Part shown: positions 43,590 through 51,317 of the stretch, piece after piece
How the letters are laid out: the number at the start of each line of letters is the position of its first letter
Position numbering within the stretch: position 1 is the stretch's first letter
Origin: SAR202 cluster bacterium bin90
GTDB taxonomy: Bacteria; Chloroflexota; Dehalococcoidia; Lucifugimonadales; JADFKI01
DNA: 64,000 nt
Direction: 5' to 3'
NCBI GenBank assembly: GCA_002238855.1
Contig: MPND01000015.1
Span: 1-64,000 of the forward strand
Notes under the pieces: generated by a model
What the model saw: only the letters and a program-made list of their open reading frames with translations
What the model was told of the DNA's origin: nothing
Databases searched by the model: none
Program-made: the position numbers and the translations under genes

Positions 43590-43622
43590 CCTCAGCCGGC
43601 TGCCTCATCAAGTCGGCTGAGG
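43590..43622 (+). terminator. Possible terminator for the cyclase gene
   Basis: A 9-bp stem CCTCAGCCG / CGGCTGAGG (43590-43598, 43614-43622) with a 15-nt loop begins 16 nt after the cyclase stop. It lies within the last codons of the converging trehalose-phosphatase gene and has no T-run, so its role is tentative. Confidence 0.4.
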
Positions 43623-44413
43623 AACGCAGCAACTTCCGGCACGCCATCAAGACTGTAATCGGCGTATTCCAGTACGCTTTCTGGTGTGCCGTCCTGCAAG
43701 ACCGCAATTCCCAGACCGCTGATCTTGCCGGCATCCCTCCGCTGCCGAAGCACTCTCAGTGCATCCGCGTCAGTGGTGTCATCGCCCAGGAATATCACGC
43801 TGCTCGGGCACCAGTCACTTATCAGCCTGTCCAGAGCAACGCCCTTGTCAACGCCATCCCTGCGCCTAATCTCCAGGATCTTGTTGCCCCAGAAGACTTC
43901 GAAATCTCCCATATCAGGCATAGATTCCAGGGCTAGTTTTAAGCGCTCGACAACTCCCTCTTCGTCTGTCGCCTGCCGGAAATGCAACGATGCGCTGAAC
44001 CTCTTGTTCTCAAGCACAAGACCACCGTCGTTGGCAGCCCTCGCGAGCGTCTCTAGCCAGGCTTGCAGCTCGTGTTCGGCATCGGATACATTCTCCGCCG
44101 CGCATACCGCTCCATCCGCGATGAACTCTGCGCCGTGATTGCCGACATAAACGATCCCCTCGATGCCTACCCGCCGCTCCACATCCCGCGCCGCCCTGCC
44201 GGACATCACGGCGACCAGCGCCAAGCGTTCAGCATGGCGTCGCAGTGATGGAACAATGTCGGGGAGGATGACAGCGTTTTCGAGAACAGGCACAAACTCC
44301 GACATCGTGCCGTCGAAATCCAGCACGAGACCAAGACTCTCCAGTGTCAGACCCTCAATCGCAGCCTCAATGTTCGCCAGCAGATTTGGCGGAATGCTGA
44401 CTGGTCGGCTCAC
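43592..44413 (-). CDS. otsB: Trehalose-6-phosphate phosphatase
   Basis: HAD-superfamily phosphatase of 273 residues that removes phosphate from trehalose 6-phosphate. Motif I 'LVLDFDGTMSEF' (nucleophile Asp), motif II 'AVMSGRAARDVERRVG', the cap substrate region 'YVGNHGAEF', motif III Lys in 'DGVDKGVALDRLI', and motif IV 'FLGDDTTDADALR'. No trehalose-phosphate synthase (OtsA) is next to it. It overlaps the molybdenum-hydroxylase FAD subunit gene by 4 nt, so it is the last gene of that operon, an odd pairing. Confidence 0.9.
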   Translation of the reverse strand: MSRPVSIPPNLLANIEAAIEGLTLESLGLVLDFDGTMSEFVPVLENAVILPDIVPSLRRHAERLALVAVMSGRAARDVERRVGIEGIVYVGNHGAEFIADGAVCAAENVSDAEHELQAWLETLARAANDGGLVLENKRFSASLHFRQATDEEGVVERLKLALESMPDMGDFEVFWGNKILEIRRRDGVDKGVALDRLISDWCPSSVIFLGDDTTDADALRVLRQRRDAGKISGLGIAVLQDGTPESVLEYADYSLDGVPEVAAFLSRLDEAAG

Positions 44414-45411
44414 TGAGATGCGTCCGACGCGCCGTCATTGAGGAGAGTTCTCACAGCGCGTGAAACTAAGCCGGATGCCAGGCGCACCTTATAGCCGTTG
44501 TCTGAAAGTGGCGAAGCCCCCTCCACCGCAATCCGCCCAACCTGCTCCGGATCGATGTTTCCGATTCCCATTCCAATCAGAGCATTCTCAGCATCCCGCA
44601 CCCTACGGGGTACTGGCGCCACTCCACCCAGCACAACGCGCGCATCCTTAACTGAGTCCCCATCCACTTCCAGCGACACCGCCACGCTCGCAAGCGCGAA
44701 GTCCATCGCCTGCCTCTCCTTTGCCTTCAGAAACAGGCTGCGGGCGTTCGGAGACGCCGAAGGAATCACAACCTGACCCAGAATTTCGCCTTCCTCCAGC
44801 ACATTCTCCCGTGTAACATCTACAGAGGGCGCCACAAAAAAGTCCTCGATCGGCAGCATCCGCGCGCCATCCCAAGTTAACAGCAATACGCGCGCGTCGA
44901 GGGCTTCAAGCGCCACCGCCGTATCAGACGGATGCACAGCGGGACAGCTCCCCGTATCGAAGATCGCATGGAACTTATTCGCGCCTTCAAATGCGAAGCA
45001 CTTCTCCCCGCCCTTCTTGTGGCAGTCGAATAGAGGACTACGATAATACCAGCAGCGCGGCCTCTGGCAGAGATTGCCTCCGATCGTGCCTACATTGCGA
45101 ATCTGTGGAGTCGCAACCGAATCACAGGCTTCCGCGAGTGCTGCGTACTGCGCTCTTATCTCTGAATTCGCCCCAATATCGCTAATCGTCGTCATGGCCC
45201 CGATGAGTGCGCCTTCGTCATAGATTCGAACGCCTCGAAGGTCATCTATTCCCTGAAGGCTCACCAGCCTGTCAGGCAATACCGTCCGCTGCTTGATCTC
45301 GCCTAACAGGTCAGTCCCGCCTGAGATGACTCGGACGGTCGCGCCGTTTCCGTTCAGCAATTCGCTTGCCTGTTCGACGTCTGCCGCGCTTACGAACTCA
45401 AACCTATGCAT
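44410..45411 (-). CDS. Molybdenum hydroxylase FAD-binding subunit (PaoB/CoxM-like)
   Basis: 333-residue middle subunit of a xanthine-oxidase-family enzyme, carrying FAD and passing electrons onward. FAD-binding segments: 'VISGGTDLLGEIKQ' near residue 35 and 'NVGTIGGNLCQRPRCWYYR' near 110. Four Cys around this point (in LCQRPRC, DCHKKGGEKC) match the pattern that in E. coli PaoB/YagS binds an extra [4Fe-4S] cluster. C-terminal CODH-flavoprotein domain present. Overlaps the large-subunit gene by 8 nt and otsB by 4 nt. Confidence 0.92.
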   Translation of the reverse strand: MHRFEFVSAADVEQASELLNGNGATVRVISGGTDLLGEIKQRTVLPDRLVSLQGIDDLRGVRIYDEGALIGAMTTISDIGANSEIRAQYAALAEACDSVATPQIRNVGTIGGNLCQRPRCWYYRSPLFDCHKKGGEKCFAFEGANKFHAIFDTGSCPAVHPSDTAVALEALDARVLLLTWDGARMLPIEDFFVAPSVDVTRENVLEEGEILGQVVIPSASPNARSLFLKAKERQAMDFALASVAVSLEVDGDSVKDARVVLGGVAPVPRRVRDAENALIGMGIGNIDPEQVGRIAVEGASPLSDNGYKVRLASGLVSRAVRTLLNDGASDASQ

Positions 45412-47707
45412 CCTCCTGCACCCCCTCTTGTTCGCGAAGAGCGTCCAGCACCTTGTCAGGAGTTGCAGGCAGATCGGTTATGCAAACACCCACAGCATCG
45501 TAGATAGCATTTATCACGGCAGGCGCAACACCAACGCTCGGTGGTTCACCCAGTGCCTTAGCCCCATACGGCCCAATCGGATCGACCACATCCGCGAATA
45601 TCACCTCAATCGGCGGATATTCCTGGATCGTCGGACTCTTGTGTTCGAGGAAACTGGCGTTCAAAGTAACGCCGCTATGCGGATCGGTCAGCATCTCCTC
45701 CGACAGCGTGAATCCAAGCATCTGCGACACTCCGCCTTCAACCTGATTCGTGGCAAGTTGCGGGTTCAGAATGCGTCCTGAATCATGCGCCGCTACATAC
45801 CGCAGCACTCTTACATTGCCCGTCTCCGTGTCCACCTCCACCTCTGCAAAGTGCGCTCCGAACGAATTAACAATGTGATCCCGGCTCCCCGGCATCACCG
45901 ACGCCATAGCTTCCAACTCCTCCGCGCCGGCAAGCGCCGCAATATCCTCAAGCGCCAGCCGCACATTGCCGTCCTCTGACAAAACGGCTCCATCGACAAC
46001 GCTTAGTCCGATCACATCATCATCCAAATGAGTGGCGACAACGCCGAGAATCTTCGCTCTCAGTTCTTCCGCCGCCTGTTTCGCAGCAGTGCCCGTCGAA
46101 AATGTCGCAGTTGAGCCCGCAGTAATCGGCGCCTCAGGCGTATCGGCAGTATCCCCGAATGTAACGCGAACGCTCTCGTAGGGCACACCAACAGCCTCCG
46201 CCACAATCTGCGCGATGACCGTCGTGCTGCCCTCACCCACATCCATCAGACCGGCGATTACTTGCACGCTGCCGTCTCCATTGAGTCTGACGCGCGCCGC
46301 AGATCGCCCGCCGGGCCCTCCTCGATAAATCAGCATGCTCATCCCGCTGCCAGTCTTCAGTCTTCCTTCGGACTGTGACTGTGACTGTTGTTGTGATTGT
46401 GACTCTCGCTTGGCCGCCTCTCTGTCCTTCCATCCAAACGCATCCGCACCTCTTTCAAGGCACTCCCTTAGCCCGTTCGACGAGAATGGTATGCCGCCCT
46501 CAACAGGCTGCGTGTCGATAATCTCATTGGCAGGCGTAACTCTCTCTCCGGCCTGTCCCTCGATTCCCACATGGTTCCGCAATCGGAACTCCAGCGGATC
46601 GATGCCAAGCTCATCAGCGATATGGTTCATCGTCACTTCGAGCGCAAAGTGCCCCTGAGGTGCGCCGAGTGCGCGATAAGACGCCGCCGAAGGCTGGTTC
46701 GTATAGACAAGGTGGCCGTCGTACCGGACATTCGCACAGCGGTACAGGTACAGCGCCGCCTGCCCTGCCCGCCTCACGACTCCGGGCCCCGAAGCCAGGT
46801 ACGCGCCCGTGTCCATTAGAGTGGTCGCGTGAATGGCAGTTACCGTGCCGTCATTCTTCACGCCCACCTTCACCGCCGTCTCCGTAGAGTGGCGCTTCCT
46901 ACCTGCGACAAACTCTTCCTCTCGCGTCGCCTCGATTTTCACCGGCTTCCCCGCCCTGCGCGCAAGTTCCGCCGCGATAACTGACAAGCGAGACTCGTCC
47001 TTGCCGCCAAACCCCGCGCCAAGTGTCGCTCCAATCACCCTCACATCATCGCGATGAACGCCTAGCGCAGAAGCAAGACTCAGCCTATCCGCATGCACTC
47101 CGCGCGAAGTCTTCCACACCGTCAGTTTCCCGTCCTCCCACATCGCAACGGCGGCCCTTGGCTCAAGTGGCGCAGGCGAGTGTGCCGGAGTGCTGAATGA
47201 CATGCTGAAAATGCGGTCAGCCTCTTCGAAGCCCTCATCGACATCGCCCCTCGTAAGCGCAAGGGGCTCGCCACCCACCAGATTGCCCTCGGGATGTACC
47301 AGCGCATCCCCAGACTCCAGCGCCTCGCGCGCCGTCGTAACGAACGGCAATTGCTCATAGCGCACTTCAAGCAGGCTCGCGGCGTACTCCGCAAGGTCCT
47401 CGTCATCCGCCGCCACGGCCGCAACTTCGTCGCCCACAAAACGCACTTCCAGGTCTAGAATCGGCAGGTCGGGCGCGAGCCTGCCGCTCGGCACATCGAA
47501 CGGCGTCAGAACGGCATGCACCCCATCCAGATTCTCCAAGTGCGAGGCGTCAATACTGGTTATCCGGGCATGCGGATGCGGACTGCGGACAATCTTGCCA
47601 TGCAGCATTCCCGGCAATTGAATGTCGCTCGCATACCTCGCCTCACCCGTAAGTTTCCCAGGCAAGTCATGCCGCGCGACCGATGTCCCTATGACCGAAT
47701 TCACCAT
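45404..47707 (-). CDS. Molybdenum hydroxylase large (molybdopterin) subunit
   Basis: 767 residues from ATG 47707, which overlaps the stop of the [2Fe-2S] subunit gene (TGATG); a longer frame up to 47875 only translates that gene in the wrong frame. Opening 'IGTSVARHDLPGKLTGEARY' and 'GAGFGGKDES' are family marks; the active-site stretch reads 'YRALGAPQGH', not the Cys-containing loop of form I CO dehydrogenase; catalytic Glu in 'LGEPPSVGVAPAVINA'. So an aldehyde or N-heterocycle hydroxylase is more likely than CO oxidation. A Ser/Gln-only stretch (near residue 435) is inserted between domains. Gene order S-L-M with the subunits on either side. Confidence 0.93.
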   Translation of the reverse strand: MVNSVIGTSVARHDLPGKLTGEARYASDIQLPGMLHGKIVRSPHPHARITSIDASHLENLDGVHAVLTPFDVPSGRLAPDLPILDLEVRFVGDEVAAVAADDEDLAEYAASLLEVRYEQLPFVTTAREALESGDALVHPEGNLVGGEPLALTRGDVDEGFEEADRIFSMSFSTPAHSPAPLEPRAAVAMWEDGKLTVWKTSRGVHADRLSLASALGVHRDDVRVIGATLGAGFGGKDESRLSVIAAELARRAGKPVKIEATREEEFVAGRKRHSTETAVKVGVKNDGTVTAIHATTLMDTGAYLASGPGVVRRAGQAALYLYRCANVRYDGHLVYTNQPSAASYRALGAPQGHFALEVTMNHIADELGIDPLEFRLRNHVGIEGQAGERVTPANEIIDTQPVEGGIPFSSNGLRECLERGADAFGWKDREAAKRESQSQQQSQSQSEGRLKTGSGMSMLIYRGGPGGRSAARVRLNGDGSVQVIAGLMDVGEGSTTVIAQIVAEAVGVPYESVRVTFGDTADTPEAPITAGSTATFSTGTAAKQAAEELRAKILGVVATHLDDDVIGLSVVDGAVLSEDGNVRLALEDIAALAGAEELEAMASVMPGSRDHIVNSFGAHFAEVEVDTETGNVRVLRYVAAHDSGRILNPQLATNQVEGGVSQMLGFTLSEEMLTDPHSGVTLNASFLEHKSPTIQEYPPIEVIFADVVDPIGPYGAKALGEPPSVGVAPAVINAIYDAVGVCITDLPATPDKVLDALREQEGVQEDA
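46371..46405. repeat. GACTGT simple repeat inside the large-subunit gene
   Basis: Imperfect tandem GACTGT/GTGACT units encode the run S-Q-S-Q-Q-Q-S-Q-S-Q-S between domains of the molybdopterin subunit. Looks like slippage-prone low-complexity DNA; length could vary among strains. Confidence 0.7.
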
Positions 47708-48180
47708 CAACGCTCCACCGTCGCCCGCTTCACAGATTCTATTATGCGTCCGTATGCATTGCACCTGCACAGATTGCCCGACAACGCCTGCCGGATCTCC
47801 TCCTCCGTCGGATCGGGAGTTTGATCCAGAAGTGCCTTGGCGCTCAGCAAAAAGCCCGGAGTGCAGTAGCCACACTGCCCGCCGTCATTATCGAGAAACG
47901 CCTGTTGGACCGGATGCAGATTGTCACTGTCGCCCAGCGCCTCTACGGTCGTGATAGTACGGCCCACGGCTTGCATGACCAGGATCTGGCAAGCATAAAC
48001 AGGACTGCCATCAAGCAACACTGTACACGCGCCGCACTCGCCTCTGTCGCAGCCGCGCTTCGCCCCCGTCAGCTGTAGAGACTCCCGCAGCACGCGCAGC
48101 AGCGTCCAGTGATGCCGAACATCGACTGTGCTGACCTCGCCATTCACATCCAGTTCAATCTGCGCCGTAAAGTCTAACAA
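47707..48180 (-). CDS. Molybdenum hydroxylase [2Fe-2S] subunit
   Basis: Small iron-sulfur subunit of 157 residues. The N-terminal plant-ferredoxin-type cluster is 'CDRGECGACTVLLDG' with a later Cys in 'YACQILVMQA'; the C-terminal helical cluster domain has 'CGYCTPGFL' and 'LSGNLCRCNAYG'. Transfers electrons from the molybdenum centre to FAD. It starts 18 nt after the SDR gene and overlaps the large-subunit gene by one base. Confidence 0.94.
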   Translation of the reverse strand: MLDFTAQIELDVNGEVSTVDVRHHWTLLRVLRESLQLTGAKRGCDRGECGACTVLLDGSPVYACQILVMQAVGRTITTVEALGDSDNLHPVQQAFLDNDGGQCGYCTPGFLLSAKALLDQTPDPTEEEIRQALSGNLCRCNAYGRIIESVKRATVER

Positions 48181-48198
48181 GTTGCAACCCCACTTCCC

Positions 48199-48948
48199 CT
48201 ACTGTGCCGTAACGCCCCCATCTATTACCAATTCTGAACCGGTCATAAAGGAAGCCTCGTCAGACGCCAGGAACAACGCCCCATAAGCCACATCATCCAC
48301 AGTCCCGATTCTATTCAGCGGAACGCGCTCCACAGACGCCGCCAGTCCTTCAGGAGTCCCGATGTTGTCCGCGATCATCTCGGTGTCGATCGGCCCCGGA
48401 TGAATCGAATTCGCCCGAATGCCGTCTGGAGCCAGTTGAATCGCCGTGTTCTTCGTAAAAAGCCGTACACCGCCCTTGGACGCCGAGTACGCCCCACCTC
48501 TGGGACTGCCGACCAGACCCGCCGTGGACGATATGTTGATGATGGACCCGCCGCCCGCTTCACGCATCGCCGCTATCGAATGCTTGGTGCCCAGAAACAC
48601 GCCCTTCAGGTTGATGTCAATGATGCCGTCCCATTCCTCTTCAGAAGCATGCTCAATCGGCACTCGGCTGTATATCGCAGCGTTGTTCACGAGTATGTCC
48701 AGCTTGCCGAAGGTCTCGACGGTCTTATCCACCGCCGACTGCCAATCGCTGGATTTCGTGACATCGAGGTCAACGAACAGCGCCCTGCCGCCTGCCTCGT
48801 TGATCTCCGCTTCCACCTGCTTGCCCTCATCCTGAAGGATATCCGCAATGACGACCACGGCTCCCTCCTGCGCGAAGAGCTTCGCTTCCGTGGCACCCTG
48901 CCCTCGCGCGCCTCCGCTTATCAGAGCCACCTTGCCTTCAAGTCTCAT
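48199..48948 (-). CDS. Short-chain dehydrogenase/reductase
   Basis: Classical SDR of 249 residues. 'ISGGARGQGATEA' is the nucleotide-binding glycine motif, 'LVNNAAIYS' the NAG-type stretch, Ser in 'NISSTAGL' and the catalytic 'YSASKGG' Tyr/Lys. C-terminal 'GSELVIDGGVTAQ' is standard. Asp in 'VIADI' after strand 2 suggests NAD(H) preference. GGAGAGG lies upstream of the ATG. First gene of the SDR/molybdenum-hydroxylase/otsB operon; it could supply or remove an alcohol/aldehyde that the hydroxylase oxidises. Confidence 0.93.
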   Translation of the reverse strand: MRLEGKVALISGGARGQGATEAKLFAQEGAVVVIADILQDEGKQVEAEINEAGGRALFVDLDVTKSSDWQSAVDKTVETFGKLDILVNNAAIYSRVPIEHASEEEWDGIIDINLKGVFLGTKHSIAAMREAGGGSIINISSTAGLVGSPRGGAYSASKGGVRLFTKNTAIQLAPDGIRANSIHPGPIDTEMIADNIGTPEGLAASVERVPLNRIGTVDDVAYGALFLASDEASFMTGSELVIDGGVTAQ

Positions 48949-49232
48949 AACTCTACCTCTCCTGGTTTACGGGCATTGTGCATAGAAATTCCATCAAGCC
49001 TGCCACCACCAACCCGCCTTCCATCCATTCAAGTCAGCAGGATTTTAACACTTATGCTAGTACAAGACAAAGCAGAGTATTCAAGATACGTCATCATCTA
49101 AACGAAGATTCACCGTCCTCATGCACACCATTAAACGGCATTTCAAGATGACTTCCAATTCACACCATCCGTACTCAGCAGGATGAAACTCAGGCAGTCA
49201 GCCCGCATTTTTCCCAATGTCGCAAAGTGGTA

Positions 49233-49262
49233 TTGACAGGAACGATCGTTCTGTTCTATTAT
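49233..49262 (+). promoter_or_regulatory. Strong promoter with GAAC-N4-GTTC (SOS-box-like) palindrome in the spacer
   Basis: Consensus TTGACA (49233-49238), 18-bp spacer, TATTAT (49257-49262). The spacer contains the perfect 12-bp palindrome GAACGATCGTTC (49240-49251), close to the Bacillus-type LexA box CGAACRNRYGTTYC; a bound repressor would block RNA polymerase. The roughly 280 nt between this promoter and the SDR start upstream show no gene or other clear feature. Confidence 0.7.
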
Positions 49263-49290
49263 GTTCTATAAGAGATATGTTCTATAACAT
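49261..49290 (+). repeat. ATGTTCTATAA direct repeats downstream of the promoter
   Basis: ATGTTCTATAA occurs at 49261-49271 and 49277-49287 (16 bp apart), a shorter GTTCTAT at 49253-49259 stands 10 bp before the first, and the last copy extends to the inverted repeat ATGTT-CTAT-AACAT (49277-49290). With the upstream palindrome this makes four GTTC half-sites over the transcription start. Probable operator array or leader structure. Confidence 0.6.
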
Positions 49291-49307
49291 TTTCGGAGGT
49301 GCGCGAA

Positions 49308-49574
49308 ATGGAAAGCGCGAAGAATGACTCCAACATTATCCAGCTCCGACTGCCCGGCATGCGCACACACCGCAGCGCGCCGGCATCCGCAAACTGCTGC
49401 AGCGTCCACGTCGGCCAGCAGGTCGTCTATATGGGCAGCATCAGCGGCGGTCCCAGATTCGGCAGCAGCGGCGTAGTAACAGAAGCGCTCCAACGCAAGG
49501 CTGTCGTGGACATGGGCGAATCCGGCATTTGGAACATTCCGTACCATTTCCTGACACTCCCCCAGGCCGCATAA
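49308..49574 (+). CDS. Unrecognised 88-residue protein upstream of ftsZ
   Basis: Start at ATG 49308 with GGAGGTG (49295-49301) 6 nt upstream; the in-frame position 49299 lies in the ribosome site. A polar, basic N-terminus (about 1-32, with a CC pair at 30-31) leads to a compact glycine-rich part 'HVGQQVVYMGSISGGPRFGS' and '...AVVDMGESGIWNIPYHFLTL', which looks like a small five-strand SH3/KOW-type barrel. I do not recognise the family. It is the first gene behind the SOS-box-like promoter and precedes ftsZ by 64 nt, so a role tied to damage response or control of division is a fair guess but no more. Confidence 0.65.
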   Translation: MESAKNDSNIIQLRLPGMRTHRSAPASANCCSVHVGQQVVYMGSISGGPRFGSSGVVTEALQRKAVVDMGESGIWNIPYHFLTLPQAA

Positions 49575-49638
49575 CTCCGCCCTCAGAACTGCCACACCGT
49601 AGCAGCGCCAATCACTCATTCAGAACGAGGTCAGCCTA

Positions 49639-50775
49639 ATGTTACAGGACATCATCAAGTCTATCGCTTTCGGACGTAATCCAGAAAACCAACCCGCCGA
49701 TCATAACGCATCCTCGGATATCAAGGTGAAAGTAATCGGTGTTGGAGGTGCAGGCGGAAATGCCGTTTCCCGCATGGTTAGGACAGGGCTAACCCAGGTT
49801 GACACCCTCGTTCTCAATACGGACATTCAGGCGCTGGCAGCGTTAAGATCCATCCCGTCTTACGCGATTGGCCCTCAGACGGTCAAAGGCATGGGCTCCG
49901 GGGGACGCCCGGAGGTAGGACGCCGCGCAGTCAGGGAAAGCCAGGCGCATATTGCCGAAATGCTGGATGGCTCGGACATGGTATTCATCACCGCGGGAAT
50001 GGGCGGCGGCACCGGCACCGGAGCTTCTGCCACAGTCGCGGATTTAGCGCGCAAGAAAGGCGCCCTGACCGTTGGCGTCGTCACATTGCCGTTCTCGTTT
50101 GAAGGCGCACGAAGACGCGAGGTCGCCGAGCAGGGCCTTCGCAGCCTCAGCCAGAAGGTAGATACGCTGGTTGTTGTGGAAAATGATCGGCTGCTCCCGT
50201 CTCTCAATGGCAAAGTATCCCTCGAACGAGCATTTGACGCGGCAGACGACGTACTCCGGCAGGGCGTAAAGGGAATCTCCGATATTATTACCGTCCCTGG
50301 AATGATCAACGTGGACTTTGCAGACGTCCGCTCCGTCATGGGCAATGGCGGCCCCGCGTTTATGGCATACGGCGAAGGCAAGGGCAGATGGGCAGCAATG
50401 GAAGCGGCACGCTCCGCCCTTGCGAATCCGCTCTTCAACTCGCCGCTGCAGGGCGCGACAGGCATACTGTTCAATGTAACCGGTGGAAGAGACCTTACGC
50501 TCGGACAGGTTCACGAAGTCGCGGAGATTATCCGCAAGGCGGCAAGATCCGACGCTAATGTGATCTTCGGCGTGGTCCAAGAACGACAGATGAAAAAGCG
50601 CGTCGGCATCACGCTGATAGGTACTGGCATCGGCACCAATGTTGAGCCCGAATCTCCTGTCGTAAGTAATAGCCGCGTCACACTATCAGACGCCGAACTA
50701 AGCAGGCTGATTAGCGCCCCAAACACCAATGGTCATGCACATGCGGAACTGGCGCACACTGCAAGACTGCTGTGA
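49639..50775 (+). CDS. ftsZ: FtsZ cell-division GTPase without conserved C-terminal peptide
   Basis: Tubulin homologue of 378 residues that polymerises with GTP. 'VGGAGGNAV' (about 35-43), the tubulin signature 'GMGGGTGTGAS' (120-130), 'PFSFEG' and the T7 catalytic loop 'NVDFADVRSVM' (224-234) are all intact, so GTPase and polymerisation should work. After the C-terminal domain the tail is short ('LSRLISAPNTNGHAHAELAH') and lacks the usual D-I-P-x-F-L-R peptide that binds FtsA, SepF or ZipA. GAGG lies 8 nt before the ATG. No ftsA/ftsQ/mur genes are nearby. It may be a second FtsZ, or the main one in a lineage with a different tether. Confidence 0.94.
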   Translation: MLQDIIKSIAFGRNPENQPADHNASSDIKVKVIGVGGAGGNAVSRMVRTGLTQVDTLVLNTDIQALAALRSIPSYAIGPQTVKGMGSGGRPEVGRRAVRESQAHIAEMLDGSDMVFITAGMGGGTGTGASATVADLARKKGALTVGVVTLPFSFEGARRREVAEQGLRSLSQKVDTLVVVENDRLLPSLNGKVSLERAFDAADDVLRQGVKGISDIITVPGMINVDFADVRSVMGNGGPAFMAYGEGKGRWAAMEAARSALANPLFNSPLQGATGILFNVTGGRDLTLGQVHEVAEIIRKAARSDANVIFGVVQERQMKKRVGITLIGTGIGTNVEPESPVVSNSRVTLSDAELSRLISAPNTNGHAHAELAHTARLL

Positions 50776-50786
50776 CCTCCAGGATG

Positions 50787-51248
50787 TTATAGCTGCCCGG
50801 TTGACGACTTGTAGCTCTCGATGCCTTGCGTCAATGCAGAAAGTGGCAGTAGCGCGCACTTGATTCTGACAGGGTAGTCACGCACACCCGCGAGATTGGT
50901 TAAATCACCCTCGGCGTGCAGCATCGCCTCCGCTTCGTCATCGCCCCGCATCATCCTGCGAATCAACTGCACAAGCGAGTCCACCTCGTCCAGGGCTTTG
51001 CCCCGTATCGCTTCCGTCAGCATCGAGCCTGCTGCCAGGTTGATTGAGCATCCCTCACCCTGTAGCCCCACGCCACTGATTCGCTGCTCATCATCAAGGC
51101 GAAGCTGCAAGTGGATCTCGTCGCCGCAAAACGGATTTATCGCATCTCCCGCTATGTCGGGAGCGCTCAGGGGTTCGTGATTTCTCGGGCTGCGACGGTG
51201 GTCGAGTATCGCGTCTCGGTACAGGCCGTCAAGCCTATTTAGCTCCAT
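50787..51248 (-). CDS. sufU: SufU-type Fe-S cluster assembly sulfurtransferase, second copy
   Basis: 153 residues of the SufU/IscU fold. Zinc/active-site residues: C41 and D43 in 'NPFCGDEI', C67 in 'GEGCSIN', and a later Cys in 'VRIKCALLPLSAL'. SufU accepts sulfur from the desulfurase SufS. It lies 69 nt after sufS and is the end of the SUF operon, converging on ftsZ with an 11-nt gap. Paralogue of the copy at 53562-54008 but clearly diverged. Having two sufU genes in one operon is unusual. Confidence 0.9.
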   Translation of the reverse strand: MELNRLDGLYRDAILDHRRSPRNHEPLSAPDIAGDAINPFCGDEIHLQLRLDDEQRISGVGLQGEGCSINLAAGSMLTEAIRGKALDEVDSLVQLIRRMMRGDDEAEAMLHAEGDLTNLAGVRDYPVRIKCALLPLSALTQGIESYKSSTGQL

Positions 51249-51317
51249 TTGCTGCCCTGCTCACAAAGTCAGTCTTGCGCGTGAACTCAAGGCGCTCTTC
51301 CTGCATGCCGGAGTCCA

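Noticed and set aside
46371-46405. Short repeat as mobile-element end
   Set aside because: It is in-frame low-complexity coding sequence with no flanking duplications.
45404-47875. Longer molybdopterin-subunit frame starting at 47875
   Set aside because: The extra 56 codons overlap the [2Fe-2S] gene in another frame and have no homology; ATG 47707 is coupled to that gene's stop.
45404-48180. Form I CO dehydrogenase
   Set aside because: The active-site loop lacks the Cys of the form I motif and the FAD subunit resembles PaoB, so CO oxidation is not supported.
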